A DNA stretch of 27,503 nucleotides from Gammaproteobacteria bacterium (GCA_030618475.1 JAUXDG010000007.1:1-27503); one strand, 5' to 3'. Positions 16,088-24,470 are shown, counted from the stretch's first letter. Translations and numbers: made by a program. The notes: generated by a model not told the origin, from the letters alone.

Positions 16088-16824
16088 CAAACGAGGACGC
16101 CTTTCAGTGGTCCTCGGCCGGCATCAGTGTTGTCGGCAAGATACGCACCATCAATGAAGACGCCTTTGCCGACCTGCCCGACACTGGTCTGTGGGTGGTG
16201 GCCGACGGCATGGGTGGACATGACGCCGGCGATTTCGCCAGCCAGGCCATCGTAGAAAGCCTGAAGCAGATCGGGCCGCAGCGGCGCCTGAGCGCCTTTA
16301 TCGACGAGGTCGAGGATCGCCTGCTGCGAGTCAACCAGGCACTGGTCGAGGAGGCGGATAAGCGCGAGGAACCCACCACTATTGGCAGTACGGTAGTGGC
16401 GATACTCGCAGTACAGAATTATTGTGCCTGCCTTTGGGCGGGTGACAGCCGCGCCTACCGGTTGCGCGATGGTCTGATGCAACCCGTGTCGCAGGATCAC
16501 AGCCAGGTCGAGGAAATGATCGAGCAGGGCCTGCTGCTGCGTGAGGACGCCGAATCGCATCCGGCAGCCAATGTCATCACCCGCGCCGTGGGTGCCGCCG
16601 AAGAATTGTTCGTCGACGTCAAACTGGTGGAGCTGCAGGACGGTGATCGATTCCTGCTGTGCAGCGACGGCCTGTACAAGGAAGTCAGCGAGCCGGAGAT
16701 CGCGCAACATATGCAACGCGGCAGTTGCCAGGATATCTGCAACGATCTGGTCGCGCTCGCGCTGGAACGCGGTTCACGGGACAACGTCACGGTAGTGGCG
16801 ATCGATTTCAACAAGGTAAAATAA
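16084..16824 (+). CDS. pppA: T6SS PP2C-type Ser/Thr phosphatase PppA
   Basis: PppA reverses PpkA phosphorylation and so counteracts threonine-phosphorylation-driven T6SS activation. The start is the GTG at 16084, which overlaps the tagF stop; the frame is open far upstream but that part is antisense or shadow of tagF. The 246-residue protein is a single PP2C domain with all metal-binding motifs: TINEDAF (22-28), VVADGMGGH (38-46; D41), GSTVV (101-105), WAGDSRAYRL (118-127), LLCSDGLYKE (191-200; D195) and GSRDNVTVV (D233). It is soluble. A PpkA kinase gene normally follows in H1-type loci; here a small membrane protein follows and no kinase is seen anywhere in the window. Confidence 0.92.
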   Translation: MTNEDAFQWSSAGISVVGKIRTINEDAFADLPDTGLWVVADGMGGHDAGDFASQAIVESLKQIGPQRRLSAFIDEVEDRLLRVNQALVEEADKREEPTTIGSTVVAILAVQNYCACLWAGDSRAYRLRDGLMQPVSQDHSQVEEMIEQGLLLREDAESHPAANVITRAVGAAEELFVDVKLVELQDGDRFLLCSDGLYKEVSEPEIAQHMQRGSCQDICNDLVALALERGSRDNVTVVAIDFNKVK

Positions 16825-16899
16825 AGATATTCCTCACGACGGCAAACCCGATCGGAGTAAAGGGTTCCGCCTGATCAGAGATCTCAAGCTGGGTGGCTG

Positions 16900-17214
16900 A
16901 TGCAGACACTAATAGACAGAACACTTCGCGAGCTGTCGCGCGAGTATTTTAACGGACATGTGAGTATTGAAGATTACCGCGACAAACGCCGGCGGTTGGT
17001 TGACCAGGTGACCGGGATCAATGCGGATACCGAAGCGGTGGTTGATTCAATAACTGAAGTTGAAGATACTGCGCCAATGGGTGAAGTGCCACCTCAGGCG
17101 ACAGTCCATAAGACCGTTAGCGACCACAGGCGCTTCCCGTTGCCGGTGATTCTATTGCTGGTGGCTGGCGGTTTGAGCGCGGCGCTCTGGTTCGTATTTT
17201 CAACTGTCGATTAG
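16900..17214 (+). CDS. Small SHOCT-like protein with C-terminal membrane helix
   Basis: The product has 104 residues. The N-terminal segment REYFNGHVSIEDYRDKRRRL (residues 14-33) follows the SHOCT-type pattern of Y..G.is.e.Y...RR.L, a short motif often found at the ends of membrane or stress proteins. An acidic, disordered middle part (40-75) leads to one hydrophobic helix (about 80-100, PLPVILLLVAGGLSAALWFV) and a four-residue tail. It would be tail-anchored with its N-terminus in the cytoplasm. It occupies the place where ppkA is expected, 75 bp after pppA, but has no kinase motif. The ribosome site is weak. Function is unknown; a regulatory role in the T6SS is only suggested by position. 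Confidence 0.7.
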   Translation: MQTLIDRTLRELSREYFNGHVSIEDYRDKRRRLVDQVTGINADTEAVVDSITEVEDTAPMGEVPPQATVHKTVSDHRRFPLPVILLLVAGGLSAALWFVFSTVD

Positions 17215-17221
17215 GCCGGTG

Positions 17222-17485
17222 GTCACTGTTCTCGAAAGACCTCAGCCTGTTCAGTGTGGTCGAACCGGACATCCGGCTGCCCAAGGATCAGACGGCGAAC
17301 AGAGTGATTTTCAGAAACACGCGATGGCGCTGGTGCAGCAGGATGGACTTGCGTTATTCTACTGTCACTGAGCAACTTCGGACGGCTGGTTGGTCTATAC
17401 TCTGGATCAGAAGTTTATTAAACGAGTGACCGGACGATTCAGGCTGCGAGGATACGGTTATTACAATAAGCCTAAAACGGAATAA
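17222..17485 (+). pseudogene. Possible decayed gene upstream of tssA
   Basis: The 280-bp gap before tssA reads as protein-like sequence in three successive plus-strand frames: SLFSKDLSLFSVVEPDIRLP (from 17223), FQKHAMALVQQDGLALFYC (ending at a stop near 17372) and SDGWLVYTLDQKFIKRVTGR followed by a Tyr/Gly-rich end and TAA at 17483. No single frame is open over the whole stretch. This pattern suggests a frameshifted gene remnant, but I cannot name the parent gene and chance remains possible. The promoter of the tssA half of the locus should also lie here, though no convincing -35/-10 pair was seen. Confidence 0.35.
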
Positions 17486-17494
17486 CAACTCAGA

Positions 17495-18532
17495 ATGAGC
17501 GTAATTGACATCAATGCCCTGTTGAGTGAAGTGTCAGCCGAGTCTCCCTGCGGTGAAGATCTGGAATATGATCCTGCGTATGGCGAACTGGAACGCAACG
17601 CTCAAGGTACGCCTGAACAGACTATTGGCGATTCCGTCGTTGGTGGCGAGCCACCTGATTGGCGCGCGGTTCGCGACCAGGCAACGGAATTGTTGCGGCG
17701 TAGCAAGGATCTGCGTATCGTCGTGTATCTGCTGCGGGCACTTGCGCGCACTGACGGTATGAACGGTCTGAGTGATGGATTGGCGCTGATCCGCGGACTG
17801 CTGGAGCGTTACTGGGATGATGTGCATCCGCAGCTGGATCCAGAGGACAACAACGATCCCACCCTCCGGGTCAATATCATTACAACCCTGTGTGATAGGG
17901 ATGCGCTAGTGAACAACGTGCGTGAGGCTCCGCTATCCAATTCACGGGCGCTCGGGCGTTTTGGTCTGTACGATATATTAGTTGCCAATGGAGCGGTGTC
18001 GGCGCCCGAAGGCGAAGCAGAGTCGGTGCCTAACATGGCAACGATCGATGCGGCCTTCATGGACACTGAGTTGGAGGAGTTACAGGCTACCTCTGATGCC
18101 GTTACACGCTCTAATGGTGACCTCGCCGCTATTGATGGCATATTGATGGAAAAGGTGGGCAGTGCGCAGGCGCCCGATCTTAGTGCATTGTCTTCGTTGC
18201 TGAAGGAAGTGCAGGTCGTACTGAATGATCAACTTGCTCGACGTGGTGCAGGCAATGCAACGTTGGCGGGAGACGGCGCCGGAGAAGCGGGCACACAAGG
18301 TATAGCCGCTGCACGCTCGGTGAGCGGGGAAATAACCACTCGCGAGGACGCTATTCGCATGATGGACAAAATCAGTGATTACTTTCAGCGTAATGAACCA
18401 TCCAGTCCGGTACCTCTGCTGATGCAGCGCGCTAAGCGTCTGGTATCGAAGAACTTCATGGATATACTGCGTGATATGGCCCCCGACGGCGTACCGCAGG
18501 CGGAAAACATCGGTGGTATTCATGACGAGTAA
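17495..18532 (+). CDS. tssA: T6SS assembly protein TssA (short, TssA1-like)
   Basis: TssA coordinates baseplate priming and sheath/tube polymerisation. The product has 345 residues, about the length of the short P. aeruginosa TssA1 type and well below the long VasJ-like forms. The N-terminal ImpA domain (about 10-130) opens with SPCGEDLEYDPAY (17-29) and contains the VYLLRALARTDG and GLLERYWDDVHPQLDPEDNN segments that define the family. A variable middle part precedes the C-terminal region (about 280-345) with REDAIRMMDKISDYFQRNEP and PVPLLMQRAKRLVSKNFMDI, which forms the ring. The upstream ribosome site is poor. It starts the sheath/baseplate block of the locus, and tssB follows after 51 bp. 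Confidence 0.93.
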   Translation: MSVIDINALLSEVSAESPCGEDLEYDPAYGELERNAQGTPEQTIGDSVVGGEPPDWRAVRDQATELLRRSKDLRIVVYLLRALARTDGMNGLSDGLALIRGLLERYWDDVHPQLDPEDNNDPTLRVNIITTLCDRDALVNNVREAPLSNSRALGRFGLYDILVANGAVSAPEGEAESVPNMATIDAAFMDTELEELQATSDAVTRSNGDLAAIDGILMEKVGSAQAPDLSALSSLLKEVQVVLNDQLARRGAGNATLAGDGAGEAGTQGIAAARSVSGEITTREDAIRMMDKISDYFQRNEPSSPVPLLMQRAKRLVSKNFMDILRDMAPDGVPQAENIGGIHDE

Positions 18533-18583
18533 TTTCACGGCAACCGCAGGTTCCAGTCAGAGTTTGTGAGGAGGAAATAAGAT

Positions 18584-19117
18584 ATGGCAAAACAAAGCAG
18601 TCAGAAATTCATAGCAAGGAATCGGGCTCCGCGCGTACAGATCGAGTATGACGTTGAACTGTACGGTGCAGAGAAAAAAGTTCAGTTGCCTTTCGTGATG
18701 GGCGTGATGTCCGATTTGTCGGGTAAGCCGTCCGAGCCGTTGCCGCCAGTTGCAGATCGCAAGGCACTGGAAATTGATGTCGATAACTTCGACGAGCGTC
18801 TCAAGGCCATGAAGCCTCGTGTGGCCTTCCAGGTACCGAATACCCTGACGGGTGAAGGCAATCTGAGCGTAGATATTTCTTTCGACAGCATGGATGACTT
18901 TTCGCCGGCGGCCGTTGCGCGGAAGGTTGATTCGCTGAACAAGTTGTTAGAGGCGCGCACCCAGTTGTCTAACCTGATTACCTATATGGATGGTAAGACA
19001 GGTGCTGAGGAGTTGATCGGTAAAATCATGAATGACCCTGCGTTACTGCAATCACTGGCCTCGGCACCGAAGCCGGGTGGTGGTGAGGGTTCATCGGAAA
19101 GTGGCGAGGAGGGTTAA
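18584..19117 (+). CDS. tssB: T6SS contractile sheath small subunit TssB
   Basis: TssB (VipA) pairs with TssC to build the contractile sheath that drives the Hcp tube. The product has 177 residues, normal length. The start at 18584 has GAGGAGG upstream. Family marks are RNRAPRVQIEYDVELYGAEK near the N-terminus, LPFVMGVMSDLSG and the VDNFDERLKAMKPRVAFQVP segment. The C-terminal third (KLLEARTQLSNLITYMDGKT) is the helix pair that interlocks with TssC. The extreme C-terminus is Gly/Ser/Glu-rich. tssC starts 5 bp after the stop, consistent with equimolar synthesis. Confidence 0.97.
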   Translation: MAKQSSQKFIARNRAPRVQIEYDVELYGAEKKVQLPFVMGVMSDLSGKPSEPLPPVADRKALEIDVDNFDERLKAMKPRVAFQVPNTLTGEGNLSVDISFDSMDDFSPAAVARKVDSLNKLLEARTQLSNLITYMDGKTGAEELIGKIMNDPALLQSLASAPKPGGGEGSSESGEEG

Positions 19118-19122
19118 CTAAA

Positions 19123-20622
19123 ATGGCTGACGCACAAACAGACGCCGAGGGACAAGCCGAGGGCGCAACAACCATAGAAACTGGCGATTTCGCTTCGCTG
19201 TTGACCAAGGAATTCAAACCCAAATCGGATCGATCAAAAGAAGCGGTCGAAAATGCGGTACAGACGCTTGCAGAGCAAGTGCTGCAGGACAGCACGGTCA
19301 TTTCTGATGACGTTATCGGTTCCATCGAAGCTATCATTGCGGAGATCGACCAGAAACTCACCGAACAGGTGAATGCGATCATGCACCACGAGGATTTCCA
19401 GAAACTGGAAAGTGCCTGGCGTGGTCTCCATTACCTTGTCAACAATACCGAATCCGACGAGATGCTGAAGATCCGGGTGATGAATATCTCCAAGAAAGAC
19501 CTCGGCAAGACCCTGAAAAAATTCAAGGGTACAGCCTGGGACCAGAGTCCGATCTTCAAGAAAATGTACGAGGAAGAGTATGGTCAGTTTGGTGGCGAGC
19601 CTTATGGCTGCCTGATTGGCGACTATTATTTCGACCACAGTCCGCCGGATGTTGAACTGCTGGGTGAGATGGCACAGGTCGCTGCCGCTTCACATGCGCC
19701 ATTCATTTCAGCGGTCAACCCGACGCTCATGCAGATGGATTCCTGGCAAGAGCTCAGTAATCCACGTGATCTGACCAAGATCTTCCAGACCCCGGAATAC
19801 GCTGCCTGGCGTTCCTTGCGTGAGGCCGATGACTCGCGCTATATCGGGCTGGCCATGCCGCGTTTCTTGGCACGTCAACCCTATGGCGCCAAGTCAGACC
19901 CGGTGGAGGAGTTTGATTTCGAGGAAGATACGGAAGGGGCTGATTCAAACAAATATTGCTGGGCCAATTCCGCCTTTGCCATGGCGACCAATATTAATCG
20001 TTCCTTCAAGGAATATGGCTGGTGTTCACGGATCCGTGGTATTGAGTCGGGCGGTGCAGTGGAAGGTCTCCCGACCCATACGTTCCCCACTGACGACGGT
20101 GGTGTGGACATGAAATGTCCCACCGAAATTGCTATCAGTGACCGCCGTGAAGCTGAACTTGCAAGTAACGGTTTCATGCCGCTGGTGCACAAGAAAAACT
20201 CTGATTTTGCGGCCTTCATTGGCGCACAGTCATTGCAGAAACCGGCGGAATATGATGACCCGGATGCGACCGCAAATGCGAATCTGGCGGCGCGTCTGCC
20301 CTATCTGTTCGCAAGCTGTCGTTTTGCGCACTATCTGAAATGCATCGTGCGTGACAAGGTGGGTTCGTTCAAAGAACGTGCCGATATGGAGACATGGTTG
20401 AATAACTGGATTGGCCAGTATGTGGAGAACAATCCGGCTACAGCGACAGATGCCGACAAGGCGCGCAAACCGCTCGCTGGTGCCGAAGTTGTTGTGGAAG
20501 AAGTGGAAGGAAATCCGGGTTATTACTCTTCCAAATTCTTCCTGCGTCCACACTACCAGTTGGAAGGGCTTACCGTCTCCATGCGGCTGGTCTCCAAACT
20601 GCCGTCAGGCAAAGGCGCCTGA
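19123..20622 (+). CDS. tssC: T6SS contractile sheath large subunit TssC
   Basis: TssC (VipB) forms the sheath with TssB and carries the surface recognised by ClpV after contraction. The product has 499 residues, normal for the family. The start at 19123 has GAGGAGGG upstream, within the end of tssB. Signature segments: HHEDFQKLESAWRGLHYLV (88-106), SPIFKKMYEEEYGQFGGEPY, FISAVNPTLMQMDSW, and WANSAFAMATNINRSFKEYG in the core. The N-terminal ~80 residues form the flexible helical arm that strands into neighbouring subunits. The coding sequence is intact. Confidence 0.97.
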   Translation: MADAQTDAEGQAEGATTIETGDFASLLTKEFKPKSDRSKEAVENAVQTLAEQVLQDSTVISDDVIGSIEAIIAEIDQKLTEQVNAIMHHEDFQKLESAWRGLHYLVNNTESDEMLKIRVMNISKKDLGKTLKKFKGTAWDQSPIFKKMYEEEYGQFGGEPYGCLIGDYYFDHSPPDVELLGEMAQVAAASHAPFISAVNPTLMQMDSWQELSNPRDLTKIFQTPEYAAWRSLREADDSRYIGLAMPRFLARQPYGAKSDPVEEFDFEEDTEGADSNKYCWANSAFAMATNINRSFKEYGWCSRIRGIESGGAVEGLPTHTFPTDDGGVDMKCPTEIAISDRREAELASNGFMPLVHKKNSDFAAFIGAQSLQKPAEYDDPDATANANLAARLPYLFASCRFAHYLKCIVRDKVGSFKERADMETWLNNWIGQYVENNPATATDADKARKPLAGAEVVVEEVEGNPGYYSSKFFLRPHYQLEGLTVSMRLVSKLPSGKGA

Positions 20623-20630
20623 TCGAATTG

Positions 20631-20660
20631 CAGTCAGCTTTAGACGATCAGAGCTGACTG
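20631..20660 (+). other. Inverted repeat between tssC and hcp
   Basis: CAGTCAGCT (20631-20639) and AGCTGACTG (20652-20660) form a perfect 9-bp stem with a 12-nt loop in the 93-bp gap. No T-run follows, so it is not a classic terminator. It may be an mRNA processing or stabilising hairpin that separates the very abundant hcp message from tssBC, or a weak attenuator. No clear promoter is visible between it and hcp. Confidence 0.5.
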
Positions 20661-20715
20661 GTAGTACTCGTTGGACAAACTTCATTACGTACATTGACAT
20701 TTAAGGAGCAGGAAT

Positions 20716-21195
20716 ATGATTCTTTTGAATTTCGCAACGCAGATCAAAGGTGATAGCAAGGTCTCAGCTCACGAAGACTGGATCACTTGTGACAGTTTGC
20801 AGTTAGGTGTGGGGCGCTCCATTTCAACCAGCGGTGGTAGTGTGAGCCGGGATACCAGCAATCCAAGTTTCTCGGAAGTTACCATCTCAAAATCCACCGA
20901 CATCGCGTCTTCGGATCTGTTTTTCCAGGCCACGAGCGGAAAAAGCCTCGGCAAAGCCGAAATCCATCTCGTTCAGACGGGTGGAACAGACGTGAAAAAT
21001 CAGGTTTTTATGCAGATTGAGCTTGAAGAAGCGCTTATCAGTAGCTATTCGATGTCAAGCGGTGGCGATCGGCCGAGCGAGAGTTTCTCGATCAACTTCA
21101 CCAAAATTTCATATCAGTATGATGACTTCTCGGGTGCCAAGAAGACTACCGGAACGCCGAAGAAATATGACTTGATGGCGAACGCGTCTTACTAG
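20716..21195 (+). CDS. hcp: T6SS tube protein Hcp (TssD)
   Basis: Hcp hexamers stack into the inner tube and carry small effectors; secreted Hcp is the marker of an active system. The product has 159 residues, normal for the family, with no signal peptide. A strong ribosome site (AAGGAG, seven bases before the start) fits high expression. Family marks: INLKF-like opening MILLNFATQIKGDSK, SWQ-like DWITCDSLQLGVGRSISTSG, VTISKSTDIASSDLFFQATS and the C-terminal SFSINFTKISYQYD. The loop between the early strands (SGGSVSRDTSN) and the ending SGAKKTTGTPKKYDLMAN resemble the H1-type Hcp1 group. The C-terminus shows no effector extension. Confidence 0.94.
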   Translation: MILLNFATQIKGDSKVSAHEDWITCDSLQLGVGRSISTSGGSVSRDTSNPSFSEVTISKSTDIASSDLFFQATSGKSLGKAEIHLVQTGGTDVKNQVFMQIELEEALISSYSMSSGGDRPSESFSINFTKISYQYDDFSGAKKTTGTPKKYDLMANASY

Positions 21196-21245
21196 GAGAC
21201 GATAGCCGGGTTTGTTTGAGGGCTGTCGCAGCCGAAGGGGAGTGT

Positions 21246-22085
21246 ATGAGCGCAGAAGATCTGTTGCGGGAAGAGAAGCTGGACGAGGCTCTGGCCGACC
21301 TGCAGAACCAGGTGCGCAGCGATCCTTCAAACGCGAGTCTGAGGGTGTTCCTGTTCCAGCTGCTGTCAGTCATGGGGCAGTGGGAGCGGGCGCTCACCCA
21401 ACTGAATGTTGCCGGTGAACTGGATGCCGCCAATCTGGCTATGGTGCAGACCTACCGGGAGGTCTTGCAGTGTGAAAGCTTGCGCAGCACAGTCTTCGCT
21501 GGCAAGCGTTCGCCGTTGATTTTCGGCGATCCGGAAAAGTGGATGGCACTGGCCATTGAAGCCTTGAACCTGACAGCCTGTGGTGAATTCGGCAAAGCGC
21601 AGGTAATGCGGAGCGAAGCCTTTGAGATGGCGCCAGTGACGTCAGGCAGTATAGACGGTGAGGCATTTGAGTGGATCGCTGATGCGGACAGCCGTATGGG
21701 GCCTATGCTGGAAGCTGTTATCAACGGTCGCTACTACTGGGTGCCATTTCACCGTATTGCGGCCATCAAATTCGAGGCGCCCGAAGACCTGCGTGATGTG
21801 GTCTGGACACCGGCCTGGTTTACATGGGCTAACGGTGGTCAGACAGTGGGCCTGATTCCAACGCGTTATGCGGGTTCCGAAAGCAGTGATGACACCCGGG
21901 TGCAGATGGCGCGCAAGACTGATTGGGTGGCGTGTGATGCGGATACCTGGCTGGGTCTGGGGCAACGCGTGCTTGCCACTGACGCGAATGAGTATTCTTT
22001 GATGGATGTTCGTGAAATCAGCTTAAATACAGAAGAATTAGTCGGCGAGGACGAGGAAAGGAGTTCGGGGTCTACTGATGACTGA
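21246..22085 (+). CDS. tagJ: T6SS accessory protein TagJ (ImpE family)
   Basis: TagJ binds TssB and ClpV in P. aeruginosa H1 and modulates sheath recycling; it marks the i3 subgroup. The start at 21246 has AGGGGAG just upstream; the frame could begin at 21216 but without a ribosome site. The product has 279 residues. The N-terminal part is a TPR-like helical repeat (SAEDLLREEKLDEALADLQN, then LRVFLFQLLSVMGQWERALT). The C-terminal part has the ImpE marks NGRYYWVPFHRIAAIKFEAP and LRDVVWTPAWFTWANGGQTV, with a polyacidic end. Its stop lies 8 bp inside tssE, indicating translational coupling. Confidence 0.92.
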   Translation: MSAEDLLREEKLDEALADLQNQVRSDPSNASLRVFLFQLLSVMGQWERALTQLNVAGELDAANLAMVQTYREVLQCESLRSTVFAGKRSPLIFGDPEKWMALAIEALNLTACGEFGKAQVMRSEAFEMAPVTSGSIDGEAFEWIADADSRMGPMLEAVINGRYYWVPFHRIAAIKFEAPEDLRDVVWTPAWFTWANGGQTVGLIPTRYAGSESSDDTRVQMARKTDWVACDADTWLGLGQRVLATDANEYSLMDVREISLNTEELVGEDEERSSGSTDD

Positions 22086-22581
22086 GTTGGGCCAGGAGGA
22101 ACGCCTGCAACCGTCATTACTGGACAGGTTGCGGGATGACGAACCGGGTAAAACGCAGGAATCACGGGACAAGCGCATACTTTCGGTGAGCAAGCTCCGG
22201 GAATCCCTGAAGCGGGACCTGGCCTGGCTAATGAATGCCGGTAATCTTTCTGATGTTCAGGACCTTTCGGAATATCCGCTGGTCGAGGCGTCGGTGTTGA
22301 ACTATGGCATGCCCGATCTTACCGGGATCACAGCTTCCGGTGCCGATGTTACGGCAATTGAACGCCGCTTGCGCCAGGCCATCCAGACTTATGAGCCCAG
22401 GATAGTAAAGAACTCGCTGCGTGTGAATGCAGTGATCGGTGACGAAATGACACCTAATGCCATCGTATTTGAGATCAAATGTGATATGTGGTCGGAACCT
22501 GTTCCTGAACGTCTGTATCTGAAAACCGAGATTGATCTTGAAAGCGGCGGTGTACATATTGCGGATAGCAGTGGCCGCTGA
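22078..22581 (+). CDS. tssE: T6SS baseplate protein TssE (gp25-like)
   Basis: TssE is the T4 gp25-like wedge component that nucleates the sheath on the baseplate. The product has 167 residues. The start at 22078 overlaps the end of tagJ; AAAGGAG lies about 15 bases upstream within tagJ. The N-terminal PSLLDRLRDDEPG motif is typical, followed by the gp25 domain (about 35-150) with SVSKLRESLKRDLAWLMNAG and EYPLVEASVLNYGMPDLTG. The acidic residue/Arg pattern of the gp25 core is seen around ERRLRQAIQTYEPRI. tssF starts 5 bp after its stop. Confidence 0.94.
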   Translation: MTELGQEERLQPSLLDRLRDDEPGKTQESRDKRILSVSKLRESLKRDLAWLMNAGNLSDVQDLSEYPLVEASVLNYGMPDLTGITASGADVTAIERRLRQAIQTYEPRIVKNSLRVNAVIGDEMTPNAIVFEIKCDMWSEPVPERLYLKTEIDLESGGVHIADSSGR

Positions 22582-22586
22582 GAACT

Positions 22587-24470
22587 ATGGATCCCCTGCT
22601 GCTTAAATATTACAACCGGGAACTTCAGTACATCCGTGAGATGGGCGGGGAGTTTGCCAAAGAGTTCCCGAAAATCGCTGGCAGGTTGGGGTTGGACAGC
22701 ATCGCTTGCGCCGACCCGTATGTAGAACGCCTGCTGGAGGGGTTTGGTTTCCTGGCCGCGCGTGTTCAGCTGAGTATCGACGCCAAGTTTCCGCGTTTTA
22801 CACAGCACATGCTGGATATTGTCTATCCCCATTACCTGACACCCACACCCTCTATGGCTGTGGTTCATTTCCAGCCGGACCTCGCGGATGGTTCATTGGC
22901 GGAAGGCGTCCCTGTTCCCCGGGACACGTCATTGCGCAGCATTCTGGGTAAAGGCGAGCAGACGTCCTGTGAGTATCGTACTGCGCACCCTGTTACCTTG
23001 TGGCCACTTGAACTTGCCGAGGCAGAGTATTTCTCTAACATGGGAACGGTTTCGGGCGAGCGTCTTCCAGCAGGTTGCAAGCCGAAAGCCGGACTGCGTT
23101 TCAGGCTGAAAACCACGGCGGGCCTGAAGTTCAATGAACTGTCACTGGACAGGCTACCGGTATTTTTGCGTGGGCATGGTGAGCAGCCCATGCGCCTGTA
23201 TGAGCAATTACTCGGGAATGCTTGTGCCTTGCTGTTGCGTCCCGTTGAGCGCCCGGCGCCCTGGAGCCTGGTGTTGCCGGCCAGGAATATTAGCGAATTC
23301 GGTTTCTGTGACGATCAGGCCTTGTTGGCGCACGGGCCACGGTCGTTCAGCGGTTACCGTCTGTTACAGGAGTATTTCAGTTTCCCTGATCGCTTCATGT
23401 TTGTTGAATTTAGCGGTTTGCAGGAGGCATTGCAGCGATGTCGGGGATCAGAGCTGGAACTGATTGTCTTGTTCGATAAATATAATTCCGATCTCGAGAA
23501 TTCGGTCAGTGTTTCTGATTTCGCGCTATTCTCGGCACCGGCAATCAATCTCTTTCCGAAACGTGCGGACCGGATACATCTTTCCAGTTCGACGACTGAG
23601 TATCATGTTGTGCCTGACCGGACCCGTCCGCTTGATTTCGAGGTCTACCAGGTCAACAGTGTAGTCGGGCATGGCACCAGCGCTGAGGACGAGCAGGAAT
23701 TCCTGCCGTTCTATGCATCTCAGGATTTAACCCATCACCCGGAACAAATGGCATTTCATTCGCTGCGACGCGAACGCCGGGTGTTGTCATCGGGCCAGCG
23801 CCGGCGTGGTCCCCGTAGCAGCTATATTGGCAGTGAGTCCTTTATTTCGCTGGTCGATGCCACGGAGGCGCCGTATTCGAGTGAACTCAAACAGCTTGCT
23901 GTGAGTACCCTGTGCACCAATCGGGATCTTCCGTTGCAGATGCCGGTAGGCAAGGGACAATCGGACTTCACGCTGGAGATCAGCGCGCCGGTACAGAGCG
24001 TGCGCTGCCTGAAGGGACCGACACGCCCCAGGCCGTCGCTGGCGCACGCGCAGGGCGAAATGGCCTGGCGTCTGATTAATCATTTGTCACTGAATTATCT
24101 GTCACTCATGGACGACGATGAGCGCCAGGGCGCAGCAGTATTACGTGATTTGCTGTCACTTTACGGTGAACTCAGCGAAGCAACCATAAAAAAACAGATT
24201 GAAGGAGTGAAGTCGGTACAGTCAGCGCAGGTCACACGGCGTATTCCTGTGCCGGGCCCCATTGCATTTGGACGCGGACTGGAAATTACAGTGACGCTGG
24301 ATGAGACCTCCTTTGAAGGACAAGGGGTATTTTTGTTGGGCTCGGTGCTGGAAAAATTCTTTGCACGGTATGTATCGATAAATTCTTTTACCGAAACGGT
24401 GATAAAGACAGTTGATCGTGGCGAGGTGATGCGATGGCCGGTGAGGACCGGACAGCGCCCAGTGCTGTAA
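22587..24470 (+). CDS. tssF: T6SS baseplate protein TssF (VasA/ImpG)
   Basis: TssF forms the baseplate wedge with TssG and TssE (two TssF to one TssG). The product has 627 residues, normal length. It opens with YYNRELQYIREMG and KEFPKIAGRLGL, then PYVERLLEGFGFLAARVQLS, the defining N-terminal block, followed by FTQHMLDIVYPHYLTPTPSM. The C-terminal half contains LSTLCTNRDLP and the GRGLEITVTLDETSFEGQGV and FLLGSVLEKFFARYVSINSF blocks. There is no obvious strong ribosome site, so it probably relies on coupling to tssE. Its last 37 bp overlap the start of tssG. Confidence 0.96.
   Translation: MDPLLLKYYNRELQYIREMGGEFAKEFPKIAGRLGLDSIACADPYVERLLEGFGFLAARVQLSIDAKFPRFTQHMLDIVYPHYLTPTPSMAVVHFQPDLADGSLAEGVPVPRDTSLRSILGKGEQTSCEYRTAHPVTLWPLELAEAEYFSNMGTVSGERLPAGCKPKAGLRFRLKTTAGLKFNELSLDRLPVFLRGHGEQPMRLYEQLLGNACALLLRPVERPAPWSLVLPARNISEFGFCDDQALLAHGPRSFSGYRLLQEYFSFPDRFMFVEFSGLQEALQRCRGSELELIVLFDKYNSDLENSVSVSDFALFSAPAINLFPKRADRIHLSSSTTEYHVVPDRTRPLDFEVYQVNSVVGHGTSAEDEQEFLPFYASQDLTHHPEQMAFHSLRRERRVLSSGQRRRGPRSSYIGSESFISLVDATEAPYSSELKQLAVSTLCTNRDLPLQMPVGKGQSDFTLEISAPVQSVRCLKGPTRPRPSLAHAQGEMAWRLINHLSLNYLSLMDDDERQGAAVLRDLLSLYGELSEATIKKQIEGVKSVQSAQVTRRIPVPGPIAFGRGLEITVTLDETSFEGQGVFLLGSVLEKFFARYVSINSFTETVIKTVDRGEVMRWPVRTGQRPVL

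Noticed and set aside
14951..16090. Long minus-strand open frame (379 codons) across the tssM end and tagF
   Set aside because: It is antisense to two clear T6SS genes in a GC-rich region with strong codon bias. The translation has no recognisable motif.
17325..17339. Sigma-54-like promoter (TGGC...GC with 24/12 spacing) upstream of tssA
   Set aside because: The GG/GC spacing fits, but the TT before GC is replaced by CA and the site lies within protein-like remnant sequence. A match this weak is expected by chance.
20716..21195. Hcp as an extended (effector-fused) evolved Hcp
   Set aside because: The protein ends at normal Hcp length with no added C-terminal domain.
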